A stretch of DNA of 64,000 nucleotides from Panorpa germanica (GCA_963678705.1 OY783203.1:25154535-25218534); one strand, 5' to 3'. Positions 10,110 to 23,232 are shown, counted from the first letter of the stretch. Notes: generated by a model not told the origin, from the sequence alone. Numbers and translations: made by a program.

Positions 10110-13016
10110 TATACTTTGCGTTTATAATAAAATGCTCCTGCAATTTTGTTATTTTTTGTGTGTACAACAGAAAATTCACAGTCTCTAAACCGATAATTCA
10201 CATTTGCCGTCATTTGCACATTTATAAAATCTTTAAGTGGTAACTTTTCTATTAAATCTCAGGTTTCTTTGTATCCAGTATAAATTTTTTTTTCAAAATT
10301 TTAGTACTAATTTATTGCATAGAATAACCATGCAAAGGAGGATTAGACTGCATCGGTGTCAGTGTTCCTTCTGATGAGAAGGATTTTCGAAACGCATTCT
10401 TACCATATATTTAAATTGTCATGTTCAAAAATTTTGAAAACCCAGAACTCATGACTACGAATAACATCAGCAAGTGAAACTCTTTCTTCAGTAAAACTCC
10501 AATTGACAAATAGTTTTGACTTTTGAGTAAAGTCACGTAGCACGAAGCAGTAAATCAGTTTTATAGCCTTGAAATTGTGCATGTAGTGGGTTAGAAGATA
10601 TTGTATAGTGAATTAGTAGCTAGGTGAATAAAACTGTTCAAATTCGTAGTGTTATTGCAGTGTGAGTGAGTACGATTTACTCATAGTAAATATTGGTTCG
10701 GAGTTTTTCGACTTCGATTTCTGGGTATCTCTTTAAACTTTTCTTCATTATTTTATTTTACATTATTTTATGGTAAAAGCAAAAACTATTCCCCATTTGT
10801 GACATAGGGAGCAAATACTTGAATAATAATAACTTTTTCGTGTTCAGTTTGTTTTAATTAATTATAACATGCACGCACATATCTTTTTTAAGGATGGTTA
10901 GAAAAAACAGGCGAAAGAAAATTCAAACTAAGTAAAATCATTTATATTATTATCAGTCTTTTAATATTGTGACTCAAAAGTATTGTCTTCAAAGTATAGT
11001 ACTATTGTAAAATGTATTATGTTGATAGGTATTTGGATTTGGTTTTAGCAGTTTTAGCATGTGTAGCAGTCAATATAGCCTTATATTGACTGCTACAAGT
11101 GTTAATAGTTAGGTAAATAGTGTATTTAACAATTACTAGTTTTTTTAAAGGCAAAAACATAATAATATAGGCTTTTTATTATTATTATTAGAATTAAATG
11201 TGTAGAATTTATCAAAAATAATGTTTATTTTAATTGAAATATTTTTATTTTTACGGCTATGTACATATTTTGTCTGTAACGTGCGTCGTTATAAATCTGT
11301 ATAGGTAGCTGAGTCATTCGTCCCATGGACCACGCCTATCCTATCGCAAACTCTTGTAAGCAACATCTTAACAAGAGTTTGATGAATTTATATTTACTAC
11401 ATCACCAGGCTTTGCTAATAGAATTATATAACTTTTCTAAAAGTTATATAATAGCAAAATTCAACATAAATTTAATTAATATTTGAGATCTTTCCTTATT
11501 TAATTAATGCCAAGATGAGCATTGTTTGAAGAACAATAACACCGGGCTCGTCATCTTTCGGGCTCAGTTGTTTTCTTAAATCTTCATATTTTATGTTGAA
11601 AAACATTAGGGTTTCCAAAGTAACCTATTTAATTAAAGTATGTTTACATTATCATTTTGTAATGAATTGCAAACAGTACAGTTAATCAATTACTTGTTGG
11701 GTGGGGCTTGTGCTGCCTAAGCTTAAAAACTTACTTATTTTCATTGTTCCATCCAGGTGATTTCGTAGAACATTTATCACAGTGTGTTTTACCTTTGAAA
11801 ATTGACGAGATTACCTTTCAGGATAAGTACTTGGTATTAGTACAATTATCGTCAAATTGAATACTTTGATATAAAATTACTGAAAATATAAACATCTGCT
11901 AATTCTACATCAATTTATAACTTCTTGTAATAACTTAGAAATATCTAACTAATAAATAAAAACACCGTAATAGCATTTTACTTTGTCTTAAAACAGAGAC
12001 ACACAAAATAACTTAAGTTAAATATTCTCTTGTTTTTCCACGGTTTTCTTCCTCTTTCTCTGTCGGTCTTCCTACCTTCTTTTCTCTTTTTTTCTATATT
12101 ATGTGTATTTTTCTTGTGTTTTCATAACAATGTTTGCTGCTTACGGAATCATAAAAGAATATAGAAAATATTTGGGCAAGTGTTTACCTACTCTATAGCT
12201 GCACGACCCTATAAAATACCGAATTTAAGATAATCTAATTTCAATATAGCTTTCAACGTAATCTCATTGTGGTGAAAATAGAATTTTTATATTTATACGT
12301 AATATTCTTTCAGATGTAAATGTGTATTTATTAAGTTCTTTTAATTCTTAATTCTTATGGTTTTGTTGAAAATAGATATTCGAGTCTCTGTTTTAACCAT
12401 ATCCTTTGTTGTTTTAAGATTGTGTTTTTGATGTTTCTTGGTTTGAAGTTTTTGACGGAAGTATTTCTTAATACTTTCTGAAGCAGAACCACTGGAATGT
12501 AGACAATGCTTTGTTCATAAATATTATATTGTTTAACTATAAGTACATATTAATTATTAAAATTAATCAGAGAAATATTCCTTATAAAATAACATTCTCT
12601 TGCATCTTTTCTTAATTAAAATTAACACTTTGCTATTGCTATGCACAAGATATGAAAAGGAAAAGGAATGAGAGATAAGGGAAATAAATAAAAAGAGGGA
12701 GTTCGAAAGAAAGAGTACTACGAACTCGAAACACCGCAGTTAATATTTTACTAGAAGATTGTCTAAATATTTATATTTCAAATTGTCTTTTATGCCAGAT
12801 ACACCCTTGTCTTCTTATCTTCATTTATTTTTATGTATTTTTAACAAGTTACAGTCTATTTATATCCGATATAAATTTATAGCAGATGCGATATGATAAT
12901 TTGGCGCAACTATTGCCTTAGAATAGTCTATTGTGACATTATAGTAGGTGCCCCTCTTATTCTGACACCCGATGCGACTGCATCTCTCGCAAGCCTCTTG
13001 GATCAGCACATATGCA
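10110..13016. other. Non-coding stretch with hairpins and one weak exon candidate
   Basis: Holds three strong hairpins (11062-11452, listed separately) and a frame open from 11666 to 11855 that contains a strong 3' splice site (TTTTCATTGTTCCATCCAG) ending at 11756. A pyrimidine-rich patch lies at 12050-12115 and a purine-rich one at 12650-12720. No gene is recognised. Confidence 0.5.
11062..11452. repeat. Cluster of three perfect hairpins
   Basis: 11062-11097 is a 16-bp perfect stem with a GCCT loop (arm TGTAGCAGTCAATATA). 11347-11381 is an 11-bp stem (arm CAAACTCTTGT) with a 13-nt loop. 11423-11452 is a 14-bp stem (arm ATTATATAACTTTT) with a 2-nt loop, extended by TTTGCT/AGCAAA outside it. 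They may be worn MITEs or foldback remnants. Confidence 0.7.
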
Positions 13017-13714
13017 CCTATATTATAATGTTCCAAGTGTATTTGTGTATTATACGTTTATTTGTTTATATGCTCCAGCGATTCGTATGGTGGCTCGAAA
13101 ACGGTTCCATGCATGTTCATAAAAATTTCCTATTTTATAGAGAATTTTTTTCTAAGACTTTTGGCCTCCTTGGATTTCCTGGAAATCCGTAATTATGGAA
13201 AAAACTAAAAAAAAAAAAGGTATTTCTTTTTGCTCTAAAACTTTTAATTCGTAAAAGACAGAAAGTTGAAATTTTGCATGTGTTACTAGGTGTTCTATGA
13301 TAACATTTTTTGTAAATTGAAAAATTGAAAAAGGGGGCGTTGAGAAAATTAGGGGGCGCAGTAGGAAACTTTGGAGAAAACTCAAATTTTGAATTATGTA
13401 ATAATTAAATAAAAAAAATTTCAAAATTCAAAAAATAAAAACTGAGCTGGAAAGTTGAAATTTTGTACATGGTCTAACTTTGGTATCTAATTTTCAAATC
13501 TAAAAAAAGTATTGAAAAATAGTTGGTCAAATAAATTGAAAATATTTCAGATTTTGTTAAAAAATATATATTTTTTTAGTCAATTTGTATGAAAAATTAT
13601 TTTATTATTGAATGAGTTAAATATTTAAATTTGAAATGAAATTATGAATTATTTTGTTGAATTCAAATCATATACACTAAAAAGACGTCGCTTTGCGACG
13701 GGGGTAAGCTCTAG
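13017..13714 (+). mobile_element. Helitron-like non-autonomous element, copy E1
   Basis: About 700 bp, homologous to 38370-39123 and to the inverse of 46660-47342. The 3' end has a CGTCGC/GCGACG hairpin, then about 10 bases, then CTAG followed by T, which is the Helitron end rule (hairpin, CTRR, T). The left end, near CCTATATTATAATG, is shared by the other copies. No Rep/helicase coding is seen. The body has runs such as AAAGGGGGCG and AACTTTGGAG kept between copies. Left border uncertain by a few bases. Confidence 0.6.
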
Positions 13715-14526
13715 TACATATATAATCGTACATAGTAATGTGGTGCAGATTCATCATTATGACGTAATGAGCAGAATAGCACAATGATAAATCGTAGCCA
13801 TCGTTCATTGTTATCGCAGTATGCATTGTATAGTAGAGCTAGTCCAACTCTTCAACTCAGAAGTCTGAAGTACTGTTATAGTTGGCCATTGTCTTTCAAA
13901 ATGGTTATATGCCTAAACTACTTTATATGCATGTAAAGTGTAGAAGTTATATTGTTGTATGTAGCTTAAAATTATACAATATTGTTTTAAAGTTGCGTAG
14001 GATCGTTGTTTAGTAACTCACATACACATACAAACGTGTATTCGTATACTCAACACATGTAACACAAATTACAGAAGTGTTATGTGTGAGTGTTCACCCA
14101 TATGTAAATTAACAAAACTTGTTTAGGGATTCCATTGTCCTGATTAATTCTCATGTATACCATATAATATACTTTTATACATACTTTGAATGAAGAACTA
14201 TGGTGTAATTTTATTATATGTACGAGTATGTACACAAATAGTTTCCGTTCAAGACGAAGTAGTAGTCCTAGTAGGTGCAATGACGATAATGGGACACTTG
14301 CATAATATACATAAGTATCATGAGAAGGAGTTGTAATTTAGCAATGAATTCTGCTGTACGAGTATGTATTAGTGTTGGGAGGTCAATGCGGATTTAATGA
14401 CATGGAAATTTGTTATCATTTATCATTATCTGTACATCATTATGATCAGCTGTAAACTGCAGACCTAACTTTCATTTATATTTTTTTAATGCTTTCAATT
14501 ACTAAAATAGGGTCTGGCACGGTTTT
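13715..14526. other. Unassigned AT-rich stretch
   Basis: No recognised gene. Several copies of short ACGAGTATGTAC-type words occur here, as at many places in the window. No frame above chance length. Confidence 0.45.
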
Positions 14527-14760
14527 AGCAACGAATAAGGCGTCTGTTGCTTTATTTTCTTATTCCCAAAAGGATATAGTAAATAATGAAAAAAAAATTA
14601 TTCATTATAAAGTGATTTGAAAATACGACATTTTTACCTGTACAAATGACATTAACACAGGTAAACGTAATCACTCCTGTATCTCAGGCGTGCCGCATTC
14701 CTACCTTGCTTAAATAAAGAAATGAATATCCAAAAATCAGCAATAATATAATGACTCGTC
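14527..14760 (+). repeat. Dispersed repeat J, copy 1
   Basis: Shares an ordered set of blocks with 39529-39715: AAAAGGATATAGTAAAT, CTGTACAAAT, ACAGGT.AACG and CCTACC/CTCTACC followed by an AT-rich tail. Two diverged copies of one interspersed repeat; class unknown (SINE or MITE). Confidence 0.4.
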
Positions 14761-15084
14761 CAAAACGTTGTTAGCCATCAGGTAATATTCGGAATATTAG
14801 CATGGGTAAACTTTTAAAATGTGTAAAAAGAGTAATTTACATATATAAATCTAAACAAAAAGAATATTCGTTTTTTTTTTCTTGAAAACCTCAGCGCGGT
14901 TTGTAATAATATAAAATTGTTATTAAATAACGAGATTTACGCTGCTACAGAAGAAGTGTATATGCTCCAAACGCCAGCGACCGACAGCTGTTTATCGTGA
15001 AGTCTTCTCTTTCAAATGCAGTGCCTCTTGCTTTTGTAAACAAATCAGTATAGCCTTCGTTCGCATTAGAATTGTTTTTTTTAT

Positions 15085-15612
15085 ATTATAACTTATAATT
15101 TATTGAAAGAAGTGTCTAGCAATAAATGTTTAACGCGTGCACGGTATTTTGAGTGGTTTAAGCGTTTTCAAGATGGCCGACAAGACGTTCAAGATGATTC
15201 ACGCTCGGGTCACCCTTCCACGTCAAAAACGCATTACAATATCGATAAAATCGGTAATATGATAAGATGGTTAAGTATTCGTGGGATTGCTGAAACTGTA
15301 GGAATTGATAAAGAATCCGTACGGCAAATTTTAAGAATTGCTATAAAAATTTTCATATTTAAAAAGTGTGTGCAATGAAGATGTTTCTAGCAAAGTATAA
15401 CATATCATTATTAGACCATCCGCCTTATTCACCGAATCTTGCACCGTGCGACTTCTACCTATTTTCTAAGATGAAATGTGCATTAAAAGGAACAAGATTT
15501 GAGTCCGTTGAAGCTGTCCGTGAAGCAGAAACAGATTTGTATGGAACGTTGTAGTGATACATGAGCGGAGTATATCGAAGGTGATAATGAGTTAATTAAT
15601 CGTTATTTAGCA
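15085..15612 (+). pseudogene. mariner transposase remnant, internally deleted
   Basis: The first block (from about 15103) reads the mariner N-terminal helix-turn-helix region, with YFEWFKRFQDGRQ, SGHPSTSKT and the second helix LSIRGIAE..GIDKESVRQIL. A second block (15366-15554) reads the C-terminal catalytic part, LLDHPPYSPNLAPCDFYLF, which holds the third acidic residue of the D,D34D triad. EYIEGDNELINRYLAG, a typical mariner tail, appears in a third frame at about 15560-15610. Roughly 130 residues with the first two catalytic aspartates are gone between the blocks, and the start is missing. Terminal repeats were not found. It is a dead element. Confidence 0.9.
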
Positions 15613-16212
15613 GGCTCGTATATTGTTTTTGTTATATTTTCAGTATTACTTAATGGATATTTTAATTACAATTACACCTTCAGTAGCCAAAATTAATGGT
15701 TTTTACTGTTATTATACACAACAGTTTTTATACGAATAAAATAACTTCAGTAAATAGGCTTATGTTACTCGAAGAATTTGTAAAATTGTAGAGGCTCCCA
15801 ATTTTGTAACTTTTTTCTTTATTTATTTTATACTCTGTAAGACTGGACTGACTATTGGTGTAAAACAAAGTGGTTTGTTAGTTGGTTCGTATCGAATTCC
15901 TGGTAGAACCTATTTTCCGAATAGCACAGTCGCAACATTATTAACAGAGACGCATCTGGCAGTCTTGTAAAGAAGATGATTACTTTTATGCTGTCATCAC
16001 TGTAACAAGGGCTGTCTCTGCATGAAAGCTGGAGAAAGCTATTTTTGCGAATTTGGATGATTACTGTGCATGAATCTTTGATGTATGAGATGTCTCGCAG
16101 CAGGTTGTTCATCAAAGAAACTAGTGTGGAGCTCAATAGAAAGTTTCCAAGGCGGAAAATACTGGGTGTTTCATGATACTTATCTAGATCTAAACCATAT
16201 TTCATTCCAGTA
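15613..16212. other. Unassigned stretch
   Basis: A 117-codon minus-strand frame (15852-16205) spans most of it but matches nothing I know and has no domain signature; probably chance. It may include worn flanks of the mariner. Confidence 0.4.
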
Positions 16213-16856
16213 TCAATGGGCTCGTGTCCTCATTTTTTAGTGGTCGATTTTTTAATTGTTAATTGAAATTGACGTTAATAAATGTGTATTGGCGTGTTTA
16301 TTTTATTAAATATCTAAATGTTGACGGAGATATAGCAATTAAAAGTTTGAATTGTAGTTTTAGCGCTAAAAATGGTCGGCCATATTTTTATGACGTGAAA
16401 TGCATTTTAACGTCAGTTATTTGTTGAGTAGGTCAGTGCTGTGGTAATCTTCTGTAGCTGTTGGTAGTCAAATAATCAAGTCAAATCAAAGAATAATAGG
16501 TTTTTATTTTATTTAACCCTGCTATGGGACACAAAATATTGAAATTTTATTGTTCCTTGAAATAGTTGTAAATAATATTTGATATTTTGATATATATATT
16601 CATATAGCAGAGATTTATGATCTGTAAGGTTGGTAACCTTACACAAGGATTGTGATGTCACATGCACTTGGAATGTGTACAACGTTGAATCTCTTTAATA
16701 ATTAAAGAGACAAAATGACTTTTTTAATTGTTAATATCTCTTAACGAGTTAAGGAGTTATTAAAAAATAATTGAACATTTGAGGTTTTGGTAACCCACTT
16801 TATCAATATATAGTACACTTTTATAGAAATTAAGATATAGGACACAAGCCCATTAG
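16213..16856. mobile_element. Terminal-inverted-repeat element, about 640 bp
   Basis: TCAATGGGCTCGTGTCCT at 16213-16230 and the inverse of 16839-16856 (CTAATGGGCTTGTGTCCT) match at 15 of 18 positions. No transposase inside. A 9-bp perfect hairpin with arm TGTAAGGTT lies at about 16625-16645. No target duplication could be fixed. Confidence 0.45.
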
Positions 16857-16974
16857 AAGACGTCTTAACAATAATAGTTTAATAAGATAAAATCCAGCAA
16901 TATTTTTGTTCTTAATTATATTTTAAAAATAATGACAATTATTTACTTGTTTTTTAAACTCTTAATTATTTAAT

Positions 16975-17045
16975 TTATTTAATGTCTGACTATTTCCGAT
17001 GCTGAGTCGTATCACGGCGACCTGTTATCAAGGTGACTATTTTTA
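16975..17045 (-). repeat. SINE fragment (3' part)
   Basis: On the minus strand this reads the GTGATACGACTCAGCATCGG block and then an AAATAAATT-type tail, matching the 3' end of the SINE at 49316-49556. Confidence 0.55.
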
Positions 17046-19846
17046 TAGTGCCGGGCTCTCATTTGCTAATAAATTGATGGTTATGTATATTGTAAAAGAA
17101 ATTGGTCGAAAAAATGCTTTAGACTCCTCTTTCTTAATGTAACGCAGCACTGCGAAAAGGAATAGCGCGGAAATAAATCTGTAATTCTGTAAATCATTGA
17201 ATAACATGCACTCAGCTGATTTCAAAGTAGCTGGGAAATTATTATTTATATTTTTATTATTATTATTTCTTCGCTATTCATTTTCGCAGTGCAGTCTTGA
17301 TCTAAGAAAGAGGCATCTAAAGCATTTAAAGTATAGAGACATAAGCGTTGAATAAATCGTTTAAATAAAAAATAGTTGATAACCACCAAATCAAAATAGA
17401 ATATGGTCCATCATGACCTTTGTTTCATCTTCAAAGTTTTAGGAGTCTTAGAATGTATATAACAAAATAAAATTAAATTGGAATAAAGTTGTAGTAATTG
17501 CTTTTTGTTATCATATTAATTTCTTTGTAAAGTTAACTTTCTTTTAAAAATGGTTTCTTAATTTTTGGATGTCACTCTTTTTGTTATAAAACGTGGAATA
17601 TAAATCATAAATTTAAAGTTATTTAAGAGATTAATATTATTAGAAAACTTTTTAATTATATTTTTCTTTTTAATTATCAATTTTTAATATGTCCTAAATG
17701 TATATTTATAGCCAAGGACACATTTAGGTGGTTATGAAACAAAAGTAGGAACATTTTATTTATACTTATGGTACAAACTAGCTGTTCAAATACAACACAT
17801 ACCTTATTCACATGTTTTAAAATTTATTTAGAGTGATCATAAAAGAAAAAAATACATAATTAACTTAACAGAGACACTACAAAAAAATGAACTTTATGTT
17901 TTGTATGATCTGACCACCTTTAGCGATTATAAATATTTGCAAATGACATTACATACATACATACATACAGTGAAGCAGTATATCCTAACACGAAATAAAG
18001 CAACTTTTACTAACATTTTTCTCAAAATTAAAATAAACAATTCACCATGATATCACAGAAATTATTATTTTAAAATTTGACCTGATGCATATTTTTGCAT
18101 GTAATTTACCATTTAAATAGGATATCTGAATTTTATCACATTAATAAAAGCATGTAATTATGATCATTTCTTAATAATTACATCATTAGCCCCAACCTGA
18201 ACGAGTGTTCGATCATTAATAGCAAATTGACGTTTTTAATTAATTTTTAATTATCTTGATCGATAATACAAATCGCAGACTGAAAGAATTTTTTTTTATA
18301 TAAAGAAATTTTGCTAATAGGTTTTATGAAGCCAATAACTTTTACAACAAAAGGTTGTTCTGTAGTAAATGTCTCTTTTTGTGAAACGTGAAATGGAAAT
18401 AATAAATTTAATAAAAATGATAACGGGTTTTTATAACATTGTTACATAACTTTTTAAATATATTTTTATTTATAATTTTTAAATTTGTAAGTTGTTTTTT
18501 CTTTACTGTTAAGCAATTTCTATTCAATTTTTCTTATTATTTTCTTATTCAGAAAAAGTTTAATGGCACTTCAAAGTTTATTTTCCTTTAATATATAACT
18601 TTCTCAATATCCTTTATTGATTTATAAATGTCCTGTCAAGCTTTTGTATAAGTTATTTATTTCAGCACATTTAAGACAAAATCAATATTCAGTTGCTAAC
18701 TTTAAAATAATGGAATATGTAGTATAATGCATGTAAGTTAACTGCATTTACGTCATGCACTTACGAGTATGGTAATGGGGTGGTTATGGGTAATGAGCGG
18801 TTAAAGGAGGGGGGAGGCCATTTGTGACGAGTTTATAGTGTACTTGTAGTGATTGTAAGATATGCAACAATATTTTCGTTGATGTAACGGCAAACAAGTT
18901 AGAAGAACTAATTTAGTTAGTAGTTAGATCTCCGTACTACAGTTTTGTACTAATTTAAATTTAATTATTCTAGAGTTCCTTATTTAAACTGTTTCAATAA
19001 AATGCTAATTAATAGTTATAAGTGCATATTATTAAGGTTAAGGTTTTAATTCGATTTCACCTTTATATGTCGCCTTAATTGATTAAACTTTAAACTTGTG
19101 TGTTAAAGGAAATTTCCTTAAGCATTATCTACAGACTGCTCGACGGATTAAATGGAGGTTTTTTTCCTGTTTGATTTTCCGTCGGCTTATGAGAGATTTT
19201 ATCTAATAGTGTGAAAGTTAGTGATGTGCAGTTATGAATACTCGTATAAAGATCGTTCGCAGTTTTAGAGAGAGGAGCAAATTGTTACTTTGTCGGTATA
19301 ATTTCTTTTTTATAGAATAATTTTAAATATATTAACTATACACCACTTTTTTGTAAAGCAAATTTAATGTGTGTATGCATATAATTATTCTTAATTTCTC
19401 ACTATAATAACATATGTATTCACTACATATTGTATGCAATACAAAGAGTTCAACGAAGCAAATTATAATTAAAGGGACTAATTAGAAAATTACGATGGTA
19501 TTAAAATAAATGTTATCGTACAACGTAGGTTGTAAAAAGCTCTTGTATTTGGTTAGATAGGGATCGTACATAATCAATTATTGTTTATATGAATAAAATG
19601 GTTTCTGCGATAAAATTTCCCGATAAGCAGGTAAATTTTATTTATAAAGGTACTATTATGTAAAGCTATCTTTGTCAGCTGTTATTGCACTTGTCCAATG
19701 TATTAATTATAGTAGAGTCTTCTTCTAGTAATTATATCTGCTTATAAAAATGTTCCTAATTTCAAAAACTGACACTAAACACTTTTATATGAAAACTAAC
19801 GTTTATCCCGTAAAGCGTAGTTTAGAACTTTAGATTTGACGATTTA
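17046..19846. other. Unassigned AT-rich stretch
   Basis: No coding signal. An (ATAC)n run of about five units lies at 17951-17969 and a GC-rich patch at 18772-18830. No repeat partner recognised for most of it. Confidence 0.5.
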
Positions 19847-20311
19847 AGTATTATTCCCACTCACTGCTTTAATTTTATTTTGTATTTAATTTAAATTTAC
19901 AGTACCATTTTTAATTTAATTTATTTTTTAAGTTTTCTTAATATTTTTAAAACCTTTCCAATGTTTTAAGTCAAAAATATTAAATTAAGAAAAACTGTAT
20001 TATATTATAACCTCCAAAATGTGACAATCTGTCAAAATGCAGTAGAATTAAAGAATTGAAAATGTAAAAGAATTGAACTTCTGTTCAATGTCAGTTTGTC
20101 AAAAATAAAGAAATAAAAACAATTTCTATTACTAATTGTTATTAAAAACAGCAATTTTAATTATTCCACATTCAATTTTGTCCAACTGTCGAACTGTCAA
20201 AAGTTAGATTAATGAAGACGCATGCGCACCAACAAAATTAACTAGATCTAGATCAAAATATTAGATAAAAACAGTAAATTAAATATCAAAACAGTGTGTG
20301 GGAATGAGGCT
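19847..20311 (+). mobile_element. Family A MITE, full copy
   Basis: 465 bp between TTA target sites. Left end AGTATTATTCCCACTCACTG; the inverse of the right end reads AGCCTCATTCCCACACACTG. The interior matches 25769-26303 and 48095-48594 (for example TGTGACAATCTGTCAAAATG). No coding. The TTA/TAA site suggests PIF/Harbinger. Confidence 0.85.
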
Positions 20312-20379
20312 TTACACCTGCAAGTTTTAGTGAATCCTTTTTTAAAAAAAACGTAAATTGTATGTACGTATTTCTTAAA

Positions 20380-20700
20380 ATTGTTTTGCCTTTCGTCTTT
20401 ACAATCTGTGTTACATTCCATTTAAAGTAATCTTAACCACAATAACAACTATCCGTCTCTCCTTTATCTCTCTTCTCTTTCTCCTCACTTCCTGCAACCA
20501 TACTCTTCCTTCCCTCTTTCTTTTCCACTTTCTTTCGATACCTACTGTTTTTGCTCTTTCTTCCCGCACATTCTGCATAATTTCTCTTCTTGCTTTTCTT
20601 AAAATCTACTCTCTCCTTATTCCCGTGTCTCAATCTAGCGATCATTGTCATTTGTTTCCGTTTTCCTAGGTACTTCGGCATCCTTGTGATCCACAACTTA
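20380..20700 (-). pseudogene. LINE 3' end with decayed ORF2 C-terminus
   Basis: On the minus strand, 20696-20433 reads a basic, charged peptide containing MIARLRHGNKERVDF and KKRNYAECAG, which resembles the C-terminal region (IARFRLGNE then a CCHC-like finger) of I/R1/Jockey-type insect LINEs. The finger is only partly kept. It is followed by a 3' UTR with GATTGTAAAGACGAAAGGCA, nearly the same as the repeat end at about 61920 on the minus strand. 5' truncated. The clade call is inference. Confidence 0.5.
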
Positions 20701-21579
20701 CTTTATTTTTTATTATATTTCACTTCATCCTTGTTGTATTAACATAATTTATAAAAATAATCGCAACTCCTAAATAATCCGTGCTCCTCCTACATACATG
20801 TCCAATATCATCGTCGAATCATGTATGCATGTTGCAATGCTAATGAGTTCGGAATCGAGAGATGCGAATGAATACTTGACTATTATTTTTAAACAGCGTC
20901 GACATTTTTGACACTATTCTATGAATGATTTATCTACGATAAAGATAATACATCAATCCGCTGTTTAAAATTACTAAATCCAGCACTAGATCAATGCAAA
21001 ATTTTGGATGTATAGTGAAATATTTCGTAACTCGATAAATTTAAAACGGTTTTGTATGAATTATTAATGCAGAGTGGGTGGTTTACTGGATAATCTACTT
21101 TAGCTTCCGCTGTATCGAGACACTTTTTCTTGTAAATTTAATATATTCTGTAGAACAATTTATTTTGGATTGAAATTGAATGCAGAAACAAATGTCTGTA
21201 TAGTCGTATTATGGTAATTGTATGTTGACACGGTTTTAACATATATATTAGAATTTGATGAAAATGTGTACGTATTGTGTTGTGTGGGTGGAAATGTCAT
21301 TCAAGATAAAATTCAGTGAAAGTTGTAGTGTGGCAAATATTAGGCAGTCTAAAGCAAGGAGATTCTAAAGCTGAGATGCTGAAGCGATTCAACATTTTGT
21401 TATTGAATTATATGTATAAAAATGTACAATGATAATGTAAAACTGATTACACGATAACGAATTATTCCCGCATGAATGACGGTTATCTCGCTATGAGTAA
21501 CGTAATTCTATTTACGTCAATTTACGTAACGTCAATTGTACTTCATTAAAATTTTCGCACTAGCTTTGTTTCAGTAGAA
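20701..21579. other. Unassigned stretch
   Basis: No gene or known repeat recognised. Confidence 0.45.
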
Positions 21580-21790
21580 CATTGACATGATTGACTGAGT
21601 TCTATCACCAACGATCAATATAGTATATTGGCAGTGTTTATGGTATCGTGGCTTCAAATATGTGTTCTACACCGCTGCTTAACAAGTGTGTAATCACAGA
21701 AAATGTAGTCTGATCCGAGAGTCGAGCTCGAAGACACAGCTGTCTGACGACAAGTATGAACGATCTCTACCACTGTGTCGTCACAATACA
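21580..21790 (-). repeat. tRNA-like SINE, diverged copy
   Basis: The plus strand shows GACTGAGTTCTATCACC, then a GTATCGTGGCTTCAAATA block and CAGCTGTCTGACGACAAG. These are inverses of the tail, middle and tRNA-like head of the SINE at 49316-49556, in the right order. Confidence 0.5.
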
Positions 21791-22249
21791 ACTTAAAAAT
21801 GTATCTTTTATAACTAGTCCTTTTACATAAATATATATTTGCTAAAAAAACACTTCCATCTATTTATTAAATGTGATGAAAAAACAAGTAATCTTTTTGG
21901 TTCGATTTGAAATTTTTTTTCTTTATATGTTTATAAATGTTTATTGGAAAATTGATTATTGGAAAAGTAATTTAATACATTAATAAAAATATGTTTACAC
22001 AAAGGGGCGTTTTATTTGGTTTATATACTTATTATCATCATACTACTAGTGTTGGCAGTTTTTGACCTATTTTGGTGCTGAAGGTAGTTTCACATTTATT
22101 TTATTATTATTATTATTTGACGGCTGAAATACATCTCTGCTCTGAGTTTAAATATACCAATCACATGTAGACACGTCGATTTAACTATGTCGAGCATAGG
22201 ATATTGCTTGACATTCACTACAAGTTACACCATACGAGTAAAATATAAA

Positions 22250-22475
22250 TTTTAAAGTTTATTTAATTCATTTATCGTTGACCTATTTTCCATGCTGAGT
22301 TCTATCACCAACAGCTACTGTGTGGGTTCGTTTCGTAGCTTCATAAATGTGCATAACACCGCTACCTAAAAAAGGATATAATAATTAAACTTGATAACCA
22401 TCAAACCAAGAAAAATATAACGATAGTACAAGGACCGAATCGAAAGACACGACAGTCTGACGCAAGGCAATAATG
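22250..22475 (-). repeat. tRNA-like SINE, near-full copy
   Basis: On the plus strand it runs from a TTTATTTAATTC tail through ATGCTGAGTTCTATCACC and CGTAGCTTCATAAATGTGC to GGACCGAATCGAAAG and GACAGTCTGACGC. This order mirrors the SINE at 49316-49556 read from its 3' end, with the degenerate tRNA B box (inverse of CCGAATCGAA) near 22436. Confidence 0.6.
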
Positions 22476-23232
22476 CTCCTGTGAAAAGTATTTTATAAAA
22501 TAAATTTTCAAAAACTAAAATTGTTTCTAGAAGAAAAAATATATATATTTTTAATGTCATATGCAATATTCGAAGGAAAGTTCTTGACGTTACCAATTGC
22601 TTAATCTTTATCTTTAACTGTTTATAGACATTATTGTTTGTTATAAAACTTTGCTGGTTTAGTAATTAAATAAAATAAACAGAAAGTATTGCACCATCGT
22701 CGCCGCGGCTTAAGGTGAATGTAAACAAAGGCACGAGGTCGAATTTATAATGTTTTCATTACCACATAATAAAATATTCAACAAATTACATTAAGTATAA
22801 CAACATACGTCATATATGTTTTTCTTATACCTTGTTCCTTTCAAATTATTCGTATTACTTACCAATATGACTTAATTAGTTCGATAATAAATTATTCAAT
22901 GTTGTAAATCTGTTGATATTATAAAATACGAATATATTAAATTATCAGCATGTAGTGAAAATCAATCTCCTCAACTAATAGTTTTTAATGAATACAAATT
23001 TATTATCTATTTTAAATGTTTATATGTAGCCTTTTTGGCAAAAGTTAAATAATTCTGTTTACAATAACAAAATGTAGTTTAAAGTTACAAATCTTATACC
23101 TAACTTACATACAAATTAGATTAATATCTACATAAATTATATTTTCATGTTTTATTCAATTGGACAGTCTTTAGAGCCAAATCCCAATGCGGCAATAATT
23201 GAATTGCTGTATATGAAGTTAACGTCAACTAA
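22476..23232. other. Unassigned AT-rich stretch
   Basis: A short GC-rich patch (CATCGTCGCCGCGGCTTAAG) lies at about 22694-22713. No gene or repeat partner recognised. Confidence 0.45.

Noticed and set aside
12893-13192. 99-residue protein gene
   Set aside because: It runs across the left border of a Helitron-like repeat and has no recognisable domain.
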